Counted from the stretch's first letter, positions 17,813 through 26,178 are shown. The stretch is 64,000 nucleotides of DNA from Brevinematales bacterium (GCA_026417555.1 JAOADA010000004.1:1-64000), one strand, 5' to 3'. Notes: a model not told the origin generated them from the letters alone. Program-made: numbers and translations.

Positions 17813-17839
17813 CTATCGGCAAAAATCAAAACAGGCTAA
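17813..17839 (-). promoter_or_regulatory. Candidate sigma-28 promoter of fliL-fliM-fliY
   Basis: On the minus strand, GCCGATAG (17813-17820) matches the sigma-28 -10 element GCCGATAA at 7 of 8 bases. TTAG lies 15 bp upstream where TAAA is expected, so the -35 is weak. The position, about 45 bp before the fliL start, suits it. Confidence 0.45.
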
Positions 17840-18046
17840 ACTCTTTCCTTTATTTTACATCAAAAAGGGGGAAAAAGCAAGTGTTTTTTCTTTTCTGTCT
17901 TTGTTTCTTCTGGTTTGGGTGGAGGGAAAACATATTCTCAAAAATGGTAAAAAGCTTTCTTTTGTAGGCGGTGAGGCTTTTTCTAGGAAAGGGTGTAAGG
18001 ACACGGTAAGATGAAAGAGGCTAAAAAGAAGTTGTGCAGGAGAGCA

Positions 18047-18961
18047 TTACCACCACGGTTGGGGAGTACACACGAGAGACTCGATCATTGTCTGAATAGC
18101 AGTGTAGTCTTCGAGTGAGGTATCAATGAGCTTTTTAGAAACCTCAATTCGGAGGGCAAGAATGCCTTTTTCTCCGTAGAACCAATCAATTTCGCATCCT
18201 GGTTTAAGGTAGTTGGCACTATCCTGGAGAGCCTTGTATCCGTTTCCTATGGTTTTTGCCATCCATTTGGCCAGGTGGATGAGTTTTTGATTGGTTTGTG
18301 GGGTAAGGGTGTACCCCCAGGGATATTGAACTGTTTTTCCAGGGGAATGGAAGGAAATCACAAGGGAAAGAGGGGTCTGAGAGACAAATTTTTCCAAGGC
18401 AATGGTTTCTGGTTCACTCATGGGCCTTTCTCCACTATAGTAGGGATATGAGGGATCGTGAGAGGTTTTTTGCCAATGGTAGCCAAAATTTCGGTTGAGG
18501 TCAACCCCGGCAGTGTATATGGAAGGCCTCTTTTCGGTAGGGGGATAGTAGCGATTCTTTCGGTTACTGGCATAGAAAACGGGGATCACCCGCATATAGG
18601 CAAACCCATCAGGGTTGAAAATAGGCAAAATATAGCAAAAGACGCGAAGTTTTTCCCGATGGTGAGCCAGGTACTCAGCGAGTCGTAGGGGGATTTCTTG
18701 GGCATGCCACTCGATAGGGTGAGCACTTCCTAGTAACAAGATGGCATGGTGAGAGGGAGTGGGAGGGGAGATTTCTATCATCCAGAGGTTTCTCCCTCCT
18801 CTACTTGTGCCAAGAGAAAACACCCGCACAGCGGGAAGATTTGTGAGAGCGTGGATACGTTTTTCGTAGGCTTCAAAGTCAAAAAGTTGTCGAAGATGAG
18901 TGTAAGGGTCTGCCCACCCTAAGAGGGTGGGCAGGAAGGCAAAAAAAAGAATCTTACGCAT
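18047..18961 (-). CDS. M14-family zinc carboxypeptidase
   Basis: A 304-residue metallopeptidase with an N-terminal signal sequence (about 1-17), so probably periplasmic. The zinc ligands are H81 and E84 (HPIEW, the HxxE motif) and H205 (SFHSPG). The DLNRNF motif is at 154-159 and the catalytic Glu is E273 (LRIEVS). The family trims C-terminal residues from peptides; some relatives cut murein peptides. The gene overlaps the membrane-protein gene upstream by 8 bp and is last in its operon. About 240 bp of empty sequence separates it from the fliL promoter. Confidence 0.9.
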   Translation of the reverse strand: MRKILFFAFLPTLLGWADPYTHLRQLFDFEAYEKRIHALTNLPAVRVFSLGTSRGGRNLWMIEISPPTPSHHAILLLGSAHPIEWHAQEIPLRLAEYLAHHREKLRVFCYILPIFNPDGFAYMRVIPVFYASNRKNRYYPPTEKRPSIYTAGVDLNRNFGYHWQKTSHDPSYPYYSGERPMSEPETIALEKFVSQTPLSLVISFHSPGKTVQYPWGYTLTPQTNQKLIHLAKWMAKTIGNGYKALQDSANYLKPGCEIDWFYGEKGILALRIEVSKKLIDTSLEDYTAIQTMIESLVCTPQPWW

Positions 18962-19508
18962 CCGAACCTTTTCTCAGCAAGATGAGGATTCCCCATCCCA
19001 CGAGAGGGACAACAAACACCTGGAGAAGGGCACTGATAAGCCCAACCTGGAGGACGTTCCATGCCCATTGAAAAAACTCTCCCTGATACTTATGAAAAAC
19101 ATACGCATATCCAAAATACACAAGACGGCCGGCGACGATTGCGAGAAGCACACTTACAAAGCTATTCCACCTAGCTTTTTCCCGAAGGGTACCAGCAACA
19201 AAACCGTAGGTTCCAATCTCGAGGGTCATGACAGGGAGAAGAGGAAGGGCTGGCATGCCCGTCAGAAGATGGTTAAGAGCTGGGGAAACAATACCAGCAA
19301 GAAATCCTCCTCGTTGTCCATATACCAAGGCTGATAGCAAAATGACCCAGTGCATAGGAAGCACTGCCCGGACATTCCAGTGGAAGAGGTGTCCCAAAAG
19401 AGGAATAAGAACTGCCAGAGCCCAGAAAACTATCTCCCCCATCCAGGCTTGCCAGGTTTTAAGAGGGAGTGGAAGAGGGAGAGAAAAGGAACGAACATCT
19501 TTTTCCAT
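18954..19508 (-). CDS. ECF-transporter S-component-like membrane protein
   Basis: A 184-residue integral membrane protein with about five to six helices. The pattern (MHWVILLSALVYGQRGGFLAG, then a Pro-rich segment with PALNHLLTG, and GTYGFVAGTL) resembles the substrate-binding S-components of energy-coupling-factor vitamin transporters. The substrate is unknown and no riboswitch is visible upstream, since only 46 bp separate it from the acyltransferase gene. No EcfA or EcfT gene is in the window. It may use a shared ECF module. AGGAGG precedes the start. Confidence 0.6.
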   Translation of the reverse strand: MEKDVRSFSLPLPLPLKTWQAWMGEIVFWALAVLIPLLGHLFHWNVRAVLPMHWVILLSALVYGQRGGFLAGIVSPALNHLLTGMPALPLLPVMTLEIGTYGFVAGTLREKARWNSFVSVLLAIVAGRLVYFGYAYVFHKYQGEFFQWAWNVLQVGLISALLQVFVVPLVGWGILILLRKGSDA

Positions 19509-19554
19509 AGAAACCTCCTATTTAAAGACAACGAAGTGTTTGAGAATGATAGTT

Positions 19555-20511
19555 TTAGTATGGATCCCAATCAATATCAACAAAATCTTCGGGTTTGGTG
19601 CGTTCCCAGCGGGGGTGAAGGAGAGAGAACCACTGGTCAGGATACTTTCGGATGTATTCCTCATAACGGCTATTGATGTAGGTCATGACGTCGTGGACAT
19701 CTTTTTCAAAATCGGCTGTCTGTGGGTGAATATACGGTGGTTCAAACGTGAGTCGGTATCTTCCATCAGGTTCACGGATACTGAAGGCCATAACAAGGGG
19801 TGCCCCATACCGGAGGTGAAGTTTCGCAGGGCCATCAGCCGTAGCACTCTGTTTGCCAAAAAAAGGAACAAAGATAGGTTTAAAGTAATAGGTTTGATCT
19901 GCAAGAATCCCAATGATCCCGTTTTCTCTGAGGTGGCGGACAATTCCTTTCATATCTCCTACTTCATTGTAAAAGCACTTTATCTTTCCCCACTTTTCAC
20001 GAATAAATTTAAGCCACGCGTCTGTGAAAGGATTAAACTGCCTGTTGATCACCACGGCGAGGTTCACACCCTTTTTGGCGGGGATGCTCCCGAGATATTC
20101 CCAGTTGCCAAGGTGACAGGTTACCACGATGATTCCCTTGCCTTGGGCAAGACAGGCTTCAATATGGTGGTAGTTCTCATAGTAAGCGAACCGCTCAGCA
20201 TTTTTGGCGGTAACTTGCCAGAGTTTGAAATACTCAAATCCCCCCCGGGCAAGGTTACGGTAGGTCTGTTTTACCAGTTTGTCTGCTTCTTCTTTGGAGA
20301 GGGGATGGTCAGCGAAGATGATACGGAGGTTTTCATAGGCCCATTTTTTGTTTTTTTTGTCAAGGAAAAAGAAAATAGTGGCTATTCCATCGGCGAGGGC
20401 ATAGCCAAACCAACGAGGAAGGATGGCTATCACAAGGCTCAAGGGAATAACGATCATAGCCTCAAGAAGGTAGCCTATATACTGAACAGGAGAAATGGTA
20501 CGTTTTCCCAT
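19555..20511 (-). CDS. LpxL/HtrB-family lipid acyltransferase
   Basis: A 318-residue membrane-anchored acyltransferase. H133 and E138 form the HxxxxE/D catalytic motif (CHLGNWEYLG). The N-terminal helix (about 15-35) should anchor it to the inner membrane, and DQTYYFKPIFVPFFG is a further family block. Members add secondary acyl chains to lipid A precursors. The substrate here could be lipid A or another glycolipid, as spirochaetes differ in having LPS. It lies 3 bp after the lipoprotein gene in the same operon. Confidence 0.88.
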   Translation of the reverse strand: MGKRTISPVQYIGYLLEAMIVIPLSLVIAILPRWFGYALADGIATIFFFLDKKNKKWAYENLRIIFADHPLSKEEADKLVKQTYRNLARGGFEYFKLWQVTAKNAERFAYYENYHHIEACLAQGKGIIVVTCHLGNWEYLGSIPAKKGVNLAVVINRQFNPFTDAWLKFIREKWGKIKCFYNEVGDMKGIVRHLRENGIIGILADQTYYFKPIFVPFFGKQSATADGPAKLHLRYGAPLVMAFSIREPDGRYRLTFEPPYIHPQTADFEKDVHDVMTYINSRYEEYIRKYPDQWFSLLHPRWERTKPEDFVDIDWDPY

Positions 20512-20514
20512 ATT

Positions 20515-20901
20515 TCATCCCTGATGGGGTGAAGACGCTTTGGCGGGGATCTTTTTCAGCATCATCTCTGAAAGGATGATTACCCCGTGAGGAGCAGTAG
20601 GGGTAGAGGAAGCAGCCTCAAAGTACTCTTTGGCCTTGTCGTATTTCTTTTGGATGTAGTAGATATACCCAATTTCATATCGTGCCCATGCTACCTCTTC
20701 ATATCTTTGGGGGTGATAGTCAATGACAGCCTGATAGTACGTGAGCGCTCCCTTGTAATCATAGGTACTGTATCTCTCGGCTGCCTTGTCCATGAGGATA
20801 TTGGCAGGGAGTTTTGCGAGATCTTCTTTGACAACCGAGCGAGAAGCACATCCTGCCATGACAAGGGCGAATGTCAGAGAGAGAAGAACACATTTTTGCA
20901 T
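20515..20901 (-). CDS. TPR-like lipoprotein
   Basis: A 128-residue lipoprotein. The signal peptide ends in a lipobox LVMAGC with C18 as the lipidated residue. The mature part has one to two tetratricopeptide units (YDYKGALTYYQAVIDYHP and KKYDKAKEYFEAASS), resembling BamD/YbgF-like periplasmic scaffolds, but too short to be BamD. I start at ATG 20901, which has GGAGG a few bases upstream. It is first in the operon leading to the acyltransferase. Partner unknown. Confidence 0.8.
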   Translation of the reverse strand: MQKCVLLSLTFALVMAGCASRSVVKEDLAKLPANILMDKAAERYSTYDYKGALTYYQAVIDYHPQRYEEVAWARYEIGYIYYIQKKYDKAKEYFEAASSTPTAPHGVIILSEMMLKKIPAKASSPHQG

Positions 20902-20925
20902 GGTTTCCTCCTTTGAAGTCCTTTT

Positions 20926-20954
20926 ATTGTAAGACAAAATTATCTGGAAAGCAA
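20926..20954 (-). promoter_or_regulatory. Promoter of the lipoprotein-acyltransferase operon
   Basis: On the minus strand: TTGCTT (20949-20954), a 17-bp spacer, and TACAAT (20926-20931), about 25 bp before the lipoprotein start codon. Confidence 0.65.
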
Positions 20955-21031
20955 ATAAGAGAGGGCATAAAACGAGAGAGGATTTTTTGGAAGAAAAAGG
21001 GGGAGAAAAAGGAAGATGTCAAGGAGGAAAC

Positions 21032-21060
21032 TTGCTATTTTTGGCTTTTGATGGTATACT
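21032..21060 (+). promoter_or_regulatory. Promoter of the gene at 21092
   Basis: TTGCTA (21032-21037), a 17-bp spacer, and TATACT (21055-21060). The ribosome binding site gggagga follows at 21078-21084. Confidence 0.7.
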
Positions 21061-21091
21061 ATATCTAAAAAGGCAAAGGGAGGAATCCATT

Positions 21092-21505
21092 ATGGAAAAG
21101 AAAAACAATACAACCAAAATCCTTGTAGCGAGTGGGATTTTGGTACTCTTGGTACTGGTAGGTATATGGGTGACAAGGGTAGTAGTAGAGAACTCTGTAG
21201 ATACCTATGCCACCAGAGTGATTGCCTATTATCGAGCTCTGGTGAACTCGTCCACGAATCTCACCATGGTAGCTCCGGGTTTTGTGGATAGCACGCGAGT
21301 GCAGGTCAACAAGGGGTATGAAATCTATCTTATGGGGTCGCGTGAGATTGCGGAGAGCAATCAAATGGTGATTGAATATGCCCTTCTCAATAAAGAGGGG
21401 AAAACCAAGGTTCTTTATCTCAATGAAGCACTCTTTGTGAAATCTATGGATCCCAAGATTCAGCAGATAGGACTTGTCAAGAAGGGAAAACTCATTGAGA
21501 AGTAA
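21092..21505 (+). CDS. Unknown single-pass membrane protein
   Basis: A 137-residue protein with a short cytoplasmic start, one helix (about ILVASGILVLLVLVGIWV) and an extracytoplasmic part of about 105 residues with mixed beta character (FVDSTRVQVNKGYEIYLMG). I do not recognise it. The start at 21092 is chosen because gggagga precedes it; a longer frame from 20987 lacks a ribosome site and runs through the promoter. It is monocistronic, between its own promoter and a strong terminator. Confidence 0.7.
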   Translation: MEKKNNTTKILVASGILVLLVLVGIWVTRVVVENSVDTYATRVIAYYRALVNSSTNLTMVAPGFVDSTRVQVNKGYEIYLMGSREIAESNQMVIEYALLNKEGKTKVLYLNEALFVKSMDPKIQQIGLVKKGKLIEK

Positions 21506-21515
21506 GTCTATGCAG

Positions 21516-21548
21516 AAAAGAGGGGTGGTTTTCCACCCCTCTTTTTTT
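21516..21548 (+). terminator. Rho-independent terminator
   Basis: Stem GAGGGGTGG / CCACCCCTC around loop tttt (520-541 of this kilobase), with flanking AAAA and a run of seven T. It closes the gene ending at 21505. Confidence 0.9.
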
Positions 21549-21626
21549 ATGAAATTTTCAAAATTTTTCTTTTTTTTGGCTTTGCTTTATAATAGTATCT
21601 CTCTATTTTTCTAAAAGGAGATAGGT

Positions 21627-23576
21627 ATGAACCTCATCTATGAGGGAAAAACGGTTTCACTGTCGGTGGGTGATGGGTTTGGTATCCTGAAGTATTACAA
21701 AGAGCATCAGGATGAGGCTACGACGCTTGGGGTGTCTTCCATTCTTTCTCAGGTAGTGGCTTTGAAAGTAAACGGTGCCCTGGTTGATCTGAGTCATTCT
21801 CTTGGGGAGGATGATACCGTGGAATTGGTGGTGTTATCTTCTCCTGAAGGCCTAGAGGTGATGCGACATACCGCCTCTCATGTGATGGCTCAGGCGGTGC
21901 TTCGCCTGTATCCCAACGCTAAACTGGGGGTAGGGCCTACTATTGAGAACGGGTTTTATTATGATATTCTTTTTGAAAAACCCATTGGGGATGAGGATCT
22001 TCCTGCTATTGAAGCAGAGATGAAAAAGATTGTGGAAGAAAAACTTCCTATTGTTCGTGAAGAGATGGGGCGACAGGAGGCTCTTAGGTGGTGTGAGGAC
22101 CATAATCAACCTTTCAAAGCAGAGATTATCCGAGAGTTGGAAGGGGAGAGGTTTTCCTTTTATCGGCAAGGGGAGTTTCTTGATCTCTGTCGGGGGCCAC
22201 ATTTGCCCAATACTCGTTTTCTGAAGGCCTGGAAACTTCTCCATACAGCGGGGGCGTACTGGCGGGGTGATGAGAAAAATCCCATGCTTACCCGTCTTTA
22301 TGGGACAGCCTTTGCTACGAAGGAAGATCTTGAGAACTATCTTCACCTTCTTGAGGAAACCAAGAAACGCGATCACAGAAGGCTTGGGAGGGAATTGGGA
22401 TTGTTTAGTTTTCATGAGGAGGGGCCAGGGCTCCCTTTCTGGAAGCCAAAAGGTGTGATACTCAAGAACACTTTAATCGAATTTATGCGGGCTCATCAGA
22501 GGCGTCTTGGGTATGTTGAAGTGGAAACTCCTACTATTCTCAAGGATGATTTGTGGCGAGTCTCAGGACATATGGAAAATTTCAAAGACAATATGTTTTT
22601 TCTTGAGAAAGATGGGGAAAACTATGCCATTAAACCCATGAATTGTCCTGGAGGCATGCTGTTGTACAAGGAAGATCTCCATTCCTATAGGGATCTTCCT
22701 CTGAAGGTGGCTGAGTTTGGCAAGGTCCATCGATATGAGCGTTCTGGGGTACTTCAGGGGCTTCTTCGTGTACGTGGTTTTACGCAGGATGATGCCCACA
22801 TTTTTACCACCCCGGAGGGGCTCAAAGATGCTATTCGGGAGATTATTGAGCTTGTAGATGTTGTTTACCGGACATTTGGGTTTACCTATTCAACGGCTTT
22901 GTCTACTCGTCCTGAGAAGTCTATGGGAACAGACGAACAGTGGGAGATAGCCACTTCAAGTCTTCGGGCTGCTCTTGAAGAGAGTGGGATTCCCTACAAG
23001 ATCCAAGAAGGAGAGGGGGCTTTTTATGGGCCGAAGATTGAGTATCATTTAAAGGATGCTCTTGGGCGGACCCATCAGTGTGGTACTATCCAATTGGATA
23101 TGAATCTTCCCGAGCGTTTTGATCTCACCTATATTGGAGAGGATGGAAAACCCCATCGGGTGATCATGCTTCATCGAGCAATTCTTGGGAGTCTTGAGCG
23201 TTTTATTGCTATTCTCATCGAACATTATGGAGGCAAATTTCCCTTTTGGCTTGCCCCAACACAAGTGGCGGTACTGCCTGTTTCCGACCGTTTTGTAGGG
23301 TATGGGTATGAGGTAAAAGAAAAGCTAGAGATGGCAGGTATTCGGGTGTGTTTGGATACCTCAAACGAAAAGCTTGGGTACAAGATTCGTCAGGCTCAGA
23401 TGGAACAGGTGCCCTATATGATGGTGGTTGGTGAAAAGGAAGCCGCCAATCAGGAGGTCTCTCTTCGTCATCGGGATGAAGGGGACAAGGGGAGTCTCTC
23501 TCTTGAAGAGGTGGTGGCAAGATTGCAACAAGAAAAGAGATTTCCTGGTCTGGACAAGATAACGAAAAGAATTTGA
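21627..23576 (+). CDS. thrS: Threonyl-tRNA synthetase
   Basis: A full-length 649-residue class II synthetase that charges tRNA-Thr. Domains in order: TGS (about 1-60), the N2 editing domain (starting MRHTASHVMAQAVLRLYP; includes a HxxxH pattern), the catalytic core (PMNCPGGML with the zinc Cys, RYERSGVLQGLLRVRGFTQDDAH, HRAILGSLERF) and the anticodon-binding domain (from about 540). A TATAAT -10 lies at 21588-21593 with a poor -35, and aaaaggag precedes the ATG. It is upstream of the infC-rpmI-rplT cluster, a conserved order in many bacteria. Confidence 0.97.
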   Translation: MNLIYEGKTVSLSVGDGFGILKYYKEHQDEATTLGVSSILSQVVALKVNGALVDLSHSLGEDDTVELVVLSSPEGLEVMRHTASHVMAQAVLRLYPNAKLGVGPTIENGFYYDILFEKPIGDEDLPAIEAEMKKIVEEKLPIVREEMGRQEALRWCEDHNQPFKAEIIRELEGERFSFYRQGEFLDLCRGPHLPNTRFLKAWKLLHTAGAYWRGDEKNPMLTRLYGTAFATKEDLENYLHLLEETKKRDHRRLGRELGLFSFHEEGPGLPFWKPKGVILKNTLIEFMRAHQRRLGYVEVETPTILKDDLWRVSGHMENFKDNMFFLEKDGENYAIKPMNCPGGMLLYKEDLHSYRDLPLKVAEFGKVHRYERSGVLQGLLRVRGFTQDDAHIFTTPEGLKDAIREIIELVDVVYRTFGFTYSTALSTRPEKSMGTDEQWEIATSSLRAALEESGIPYKIQEGEGAFYGPKIEYHLKDALGRTHQCGTIQLDMNLPERFDLTYIGEDGKPHRVIMLHRAILGSLERFIAILIEHYGGKFPFWLAPTQVAVLPVSDRFVGYGYEVKEKLEMAGIRVCLDTSNEKLGYKIRQAQMEQVPYMMVVGEKEAANQEVSLRHRDEGDKGSLSLEEVVARLQQEKRFPGLDKITKRI

Positions 23577-23601
23577 TTTTTCTGTGATTTTGTGTTACAA
23601 T
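23573..23601 (+). promoter_or_regulatory. Promoter of infC-rpmI-rplT
   Basis: TTGATT (23573-23578), a 17-bp spacer, and TACAAT (23596-23601). The -35 overlaps the end of thrS. An inverted repeat follows directly (next entry). Confidence 0.65.
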
Positions 23602-23602
23602 A

Positions 23603-23628
23603 CAGACCATAGAGAAAATTATGGTCTG
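23603..23628 (+). promoter_or_regulatory. Inverted repeat at the infC transcription start
   Basis: CAGACCAT and ATGGTCTG are perfect 8-bp arms around agagaaaatt. The left arm covers the expected start of transcription (about 23608) and the right arm ends 2 bases before the ribosome binding site ggagg (23631-23635). It could be a repressor site or, if transcription starts early, an RNA hairpin. It does not mask the ribosome site. Confidence 0.5.
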
Positions 23629-23641
23629 AAGGAGGTTTTTT

Positions 23642-24166
23642 ATTAACGCAAAAGAAGAGAAGCTCCGTATCAACGATGAAATCACCGCTCAAGAGGTGAG
23701 GTTGGTATCGGGGACGGGTGAACAATTGGGGATTGTGTCGCTCAAGGAAGCGCTTGCCAAAGCTGATGAATTGGGTGTAGATTTGGTGGAGATTGCTCCC
23801 CAGGCGAATCCCCCGGTGTGTAAATTGATAGATTATGGTAAATATCTCTACCAAAAAGAGAAAAAAGCCAAAGAAGCTCAAAAGCATCAGAAGATAGTCG
23901 AAATCAAGGAGATGAAATTTAAGCCCAAGATTGCCGATCATGATTTTTCCTATCGGGCCAAGCAGATGCAGGAGTTTCTCGAAGCTGGAGACAAGGTGAA
24001 AGTAACCATCCGGTTTCGTGGGCGTGAACTTGCCCATACCGAGATAGGGTTTGATCTGGCCAACAAGATTGTGGAGGCCATGAAGGAGTGGGGGAGTCCT
24101 GACAAGCCCCCAAAACTTGAAGGAAAACAAATTGTGTTTGTGTTGAATCCCAAGGCAAAAAAATAA
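23642..24166 (+). CDS. infC: Translation initiation factor IF-3, ATT start
   Basis: IF-3 binds the 30S subunit, checks start codons and prevents premature 50S joining. The real start is ATT at 23642, six bases after ggagg; that rare start is conserved in infC because IF-3 disfavours it and so represses its own synthesis. It adds NAKEEKLRINDEITAQEV before the GTG often mistaken for a start. The 174-residue product has the N-domain (to about 80), the Lys-rich linker (KEKKAKEAQKHQ) and the C-domain. rpmI follows after 15 bp. Confidence 0.95.
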   Translation: MNAKEEKLRINDEITAQEVRLVSGTGEQLGIVSLKEALAKADELGVDLVEIAPQANPPVCKLIDYGKYLYQKEKKAKEAQKHQKIVEIKEMKFKPKIADHDFSYRAKQMQEFLEAGDKVKVTIRFRGRELAHTEIGFDLANKIVEAMKEWGSPDKPPKLEGKQIVFVLNPKAKK

Positions 24167-24181
24167 ACGGAGGACCATGGT

Positions 24182-24379
24182 ATGCCCAAGTTGAAAACAA
24201 AAAAGTCTGCGGCAAAGCGTTTTTCCAAGTCCGGGACAGGCAAGTTGTTGCGTTCCAAGGCGTATAGAAGACACCTTTTGACACACAAGTCTTCCAAACA
24301 GAAGAGAGGTTTGTGTGGCAAGGCTTTGGTCTATAAAGGTGATGTTTCTCGTATTGAAAAGATGGTTCCCTATCTGTAA
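24182..24379 (+). CDS. rpmI: 50S ribosomal protein L35
   Basis: A 65-residue, very basic protein with the L35 pattern: [13 protein letters not shown] at the start, then [11 protein letters not shown] and HKSSKQKR. It sits in the large subunit. It lies between infC and rplT, the universally conserved order, with 21 bp to rplT. In this family L35 and L20 are often under L20 autoregulation; no obvious L20 leader structure was identified here. Confidence 0.97.
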   Translation: MPKLKTKKSAAKRFSKSGTGKLLRSKAYRRHLLTHKSSKQKRGLCGKALVYKGDVSRIEKMVPYL

Positions 24380-24400
24380 GGCAAGGAGTGGAGGAAGACT

Positions 24401-24754
24401 ATGAGAGTTTCAACAAGTGTGACTACTCGTAAGCGTCACAAAAAGGTTTTGAAACGAGCAAAAGGGTTTCATGGAGCCAGAAAGCTGCGTTACAAGGTGG
24501 CCAAAGAAGCGGTCATGCATGCGATGGCTTACGAGTATAGGGATCGAAAGCTCAAGAAGAGGGATTTTCGTTCTCTGTGGATTGTTCGTATTAATGCTTT
24601 TGTGAGACAGGAAGGACTGACTTACAATCGGTTTATTGAGGGTCTTCGCAAGGCGCATGTTACCCTCAATAGAAAGGCTCTTGCCAATATGGCTATTGAG
24701 AATCCTGAAGCTATGAAGCAGTTGGTAGCCTTGGCCAAAAAGCATGTAGGATGA
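24401..24754 (+). CDS. rplT: 50S ribosomal protein L20
   Basis: A 117-residue L20: basic extended N-terminus (RKRHKKVLKRAKGFHGARKLRYKVAKEAV), then the globular half with RDRKLKKRDFRSLWIVRINAF and GLTYNRFIEGL. It binds 23S rRNA early in 50S assembly and commonly represses its own operon. The stop overlaps the start of the following gene (ATGA), which puts an unrelated barrel protein under ribosomal-operon translation coupling. Confidence 0.97.
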   Translation: MRVSTSVTTRKRHKKVLKRAKGFHGARKLRYKVAKEAVMHAMAYEYRDRKLKKRDFRSLWIVRINAFVRQEGLTYNRFIEGLRKAHVTLNRKALANMAIENPEAMKQLVALAKKHVG

Positions 24755-25539
24755 AGCGAGCCACGAAAGGTGTTTTGCTTTGTGTATTGAATGTCTGGGG
24801 AGGTGTTTCTCTGTGGAGTAGCATGCTCCCCTTTTCTTCTTTTTCTCCCTATCTTGGAGAGGATAATCAGTGGTGTGTTCGATTTGAGACACAAGTGATG
24901 AATTTTTCTCCTGTGTTGTGGTTGTATGAGACCACCTTTTTGTATAGTCCGACACGGGAAGCAGGAGTAGATATTGCCATTCCCCTTTGGCATTGGAGTG
25001 GGCAAGATGTTATTCTGGGGGATGTCACGGTTGATTTTCGGGGGGTGGCTTTTCGCGATGAAGCCATACACTGGCGAGGGATGTTTCTTTTTGGATTTCG
25101 GTTGCCAACAGGGGTTTCTGCTGGGGCGGGAATGCGTCGGGTAGAGGAAAGGGTTGTGAGTTATTTTCCGTATAGTACGGGGGCTCTTGGGTGGCGAGCA
25201 GGGATGATGGTGAGTTATTTGGCATTGCCTGTGTGGTTCCATGGTACGTTTGCCTATGTGAGTGAATATACCGACGAACAGACTCTTCTTGATATGGATA
25301 TCAAAGATGATGGGCTGATGGCTCAGCTTGTTGGAGATATGCTTTTTCGGTTTTCTTCTTTTCGGTTTCTTGTGTCGGTAGGGGTGTTTTCGTGGTTTTC
25401 ATGGGGAATGTCTCCTTGGGCATCTGAGATACGAGTATGGCACAAGGGGACGATGTTTGTAGGGCAGTGGCGGCTCGGCTATGAGGGAGAATATGGCCAA
25501 AAGGGGGGAGTGGGACTCTTCCTTCAATATAATTTTTAA
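24751..25539 (+). CDS. Putative outer-membrane beta-barrel protein
   Basis: A 262-residue protein with a signal-like N-terminus (about 1-23) and many amphipathic beta strands rich in Trp, Phe and Tyr. It ends GLFLQYNF, with the C-terminal Phe expected of an outer-membrane barrel. No family is recognised. Its ATG overlaps the rplT stop, so it is probably co-transcribed with the ribosomal cluster, which is unusual for a surface protein. It is a structural analogue of the product at 14173-14943, without evident sequence identity. Confidence 0.6.
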   Translation: MKRATKGVLLCVLNVWGGVSLWSSMLPFSSFSPYLGEDNQWCVRFETQVMNFSPVLWLYETTFLYSPTREAGVDIAIPLWHWSGQDVILGDVTVDFRGVAFRDEAIHWRGMFLFGFRLPTGVSAGAGMRRVEERVVSYFPYSTGALGWRAGMMVSYLALPVWFHGTFAYVSEYTDEQTLLDMDIKDDGLMAQLVGDMLFRFSSFRFLVSVGVFSWFSWGMSPWASEIRVWHKGTMFVGQWRLGYEGEYGQKGGVGLFLQYNF

Positions 25540-25557
25540 CAAAGGAAGGCAGAAGGA

Positions 25558-25586
25558 TAAACTTTTCTCCTCCGGATTGCCGATAA
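25558..25586 (+). promoter_or_regulatory. Candidate sigma-28 promoter of the ECF sigma/FecR genes
   Basis: A perfect GCCGATAA (25579-25586) preceded by TAAACTTTT starting at 25558, close to the sigma-28 pattern TAAAGTTT-N11-GCCGATAA. The spacer is 17 rather than 15 from TAAA. It lies 21 bp before the sigma gene's ATG and just after the barrel gene. Confidence 0.45.
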
Positions 25587-25607
25587 GTCGATATGGGGAG
25601 TTGAAAC

Positions 25608-26174
25608 ATGTTTGAGAACCTGTCAGATGAAGAAGTGATGCAAAATATCCAGGAATTGCAGAGAGAAAATCCGACGGATGACAGAATACGTGGATATTTT
25701 GATGAGATATACCGTCGCTATTATCAGCGGGCGTATAATCTTGCCCGTTTTTATGGTCTTGATAGGTATGATGCAGAAGATATTGTTCAAGATGCCTTTT
25801 TAAAGCTTCTTCTTCATGGAGATCAGTTTCGTAGCCAACACAGCTTTCAGGTGTGGTTTATGCGGATCGTGTTTAACACTATTCGGGACAAATACAGGGA
25901 AAAGAAACGCCATAAGTATCAAGACATTGATGAAATGTCAGAAACCTTGGAGGGGAAAAAACAAAATTTTTTAGAAACGTTTCACTTTCGGGATGAGATC
26001 CAGCGTATAATAAATAGAATACCTGAAAAGATGCGGATGGTCATTATTTTGCGGGTGTATGGAGAGATGGAGTTTGCGGAGATTGCGGATGTGTTGCATA
26101 TTTCTGTACGTCAGGTTCACAACCGATTGAAGAAAGCCATGGAACTTCTCAAACAGTATGGGAAGGAAGGGTGA
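25608..26174 (+). CDS. ECF-type RNA polymerase sigma factor
   Basis: A 188-residue sigma-70-family factor with only regions 2 and 4. Region 2 runs about 25-95 (YYQRAYNLARFYGL, YDAEDIVQDAFLKLL, SFQVWFMRIVFNTIRD). Region 4 runs about 130-185 (RIPEKMRMVIILRVYGEMEFAEIADVLHISVRQVHNRLKKAM). It should direct transcription of a small regulon, often cell-envelope related. The following gene begins 4 bp after its stop and encodes a membrane FecR-type protein, the expected partner. A short leader and a sigma-28-like promoter precede it. Confidence 0.93.
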   Translation: MFENLSDEEVMQNIQELQRENPTDDRIRGYFDEIYRRYYQRAYNLARFYGLDRYDAEDIVQDAFLKLLLHGDQFRSQHSFQVWFMRIVFNTIRDKYREKKRHKYQDIDEMSETLEGKKQNFLETFHFRDEIQRIINRIPEKMRMVIILRVYGEMEFAEIADVLHISVRQVHNRLKKAMELLKQYGKEG

Positions 26175-26178
26175 TGAT

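Noticed and set aside
19228-20532. 434-residue plus-strand frame opposite the acyltransferase and S-component genes
   Set aside because: Shadow of two convincing minus-strand genes; the translation has no recognisable motif.
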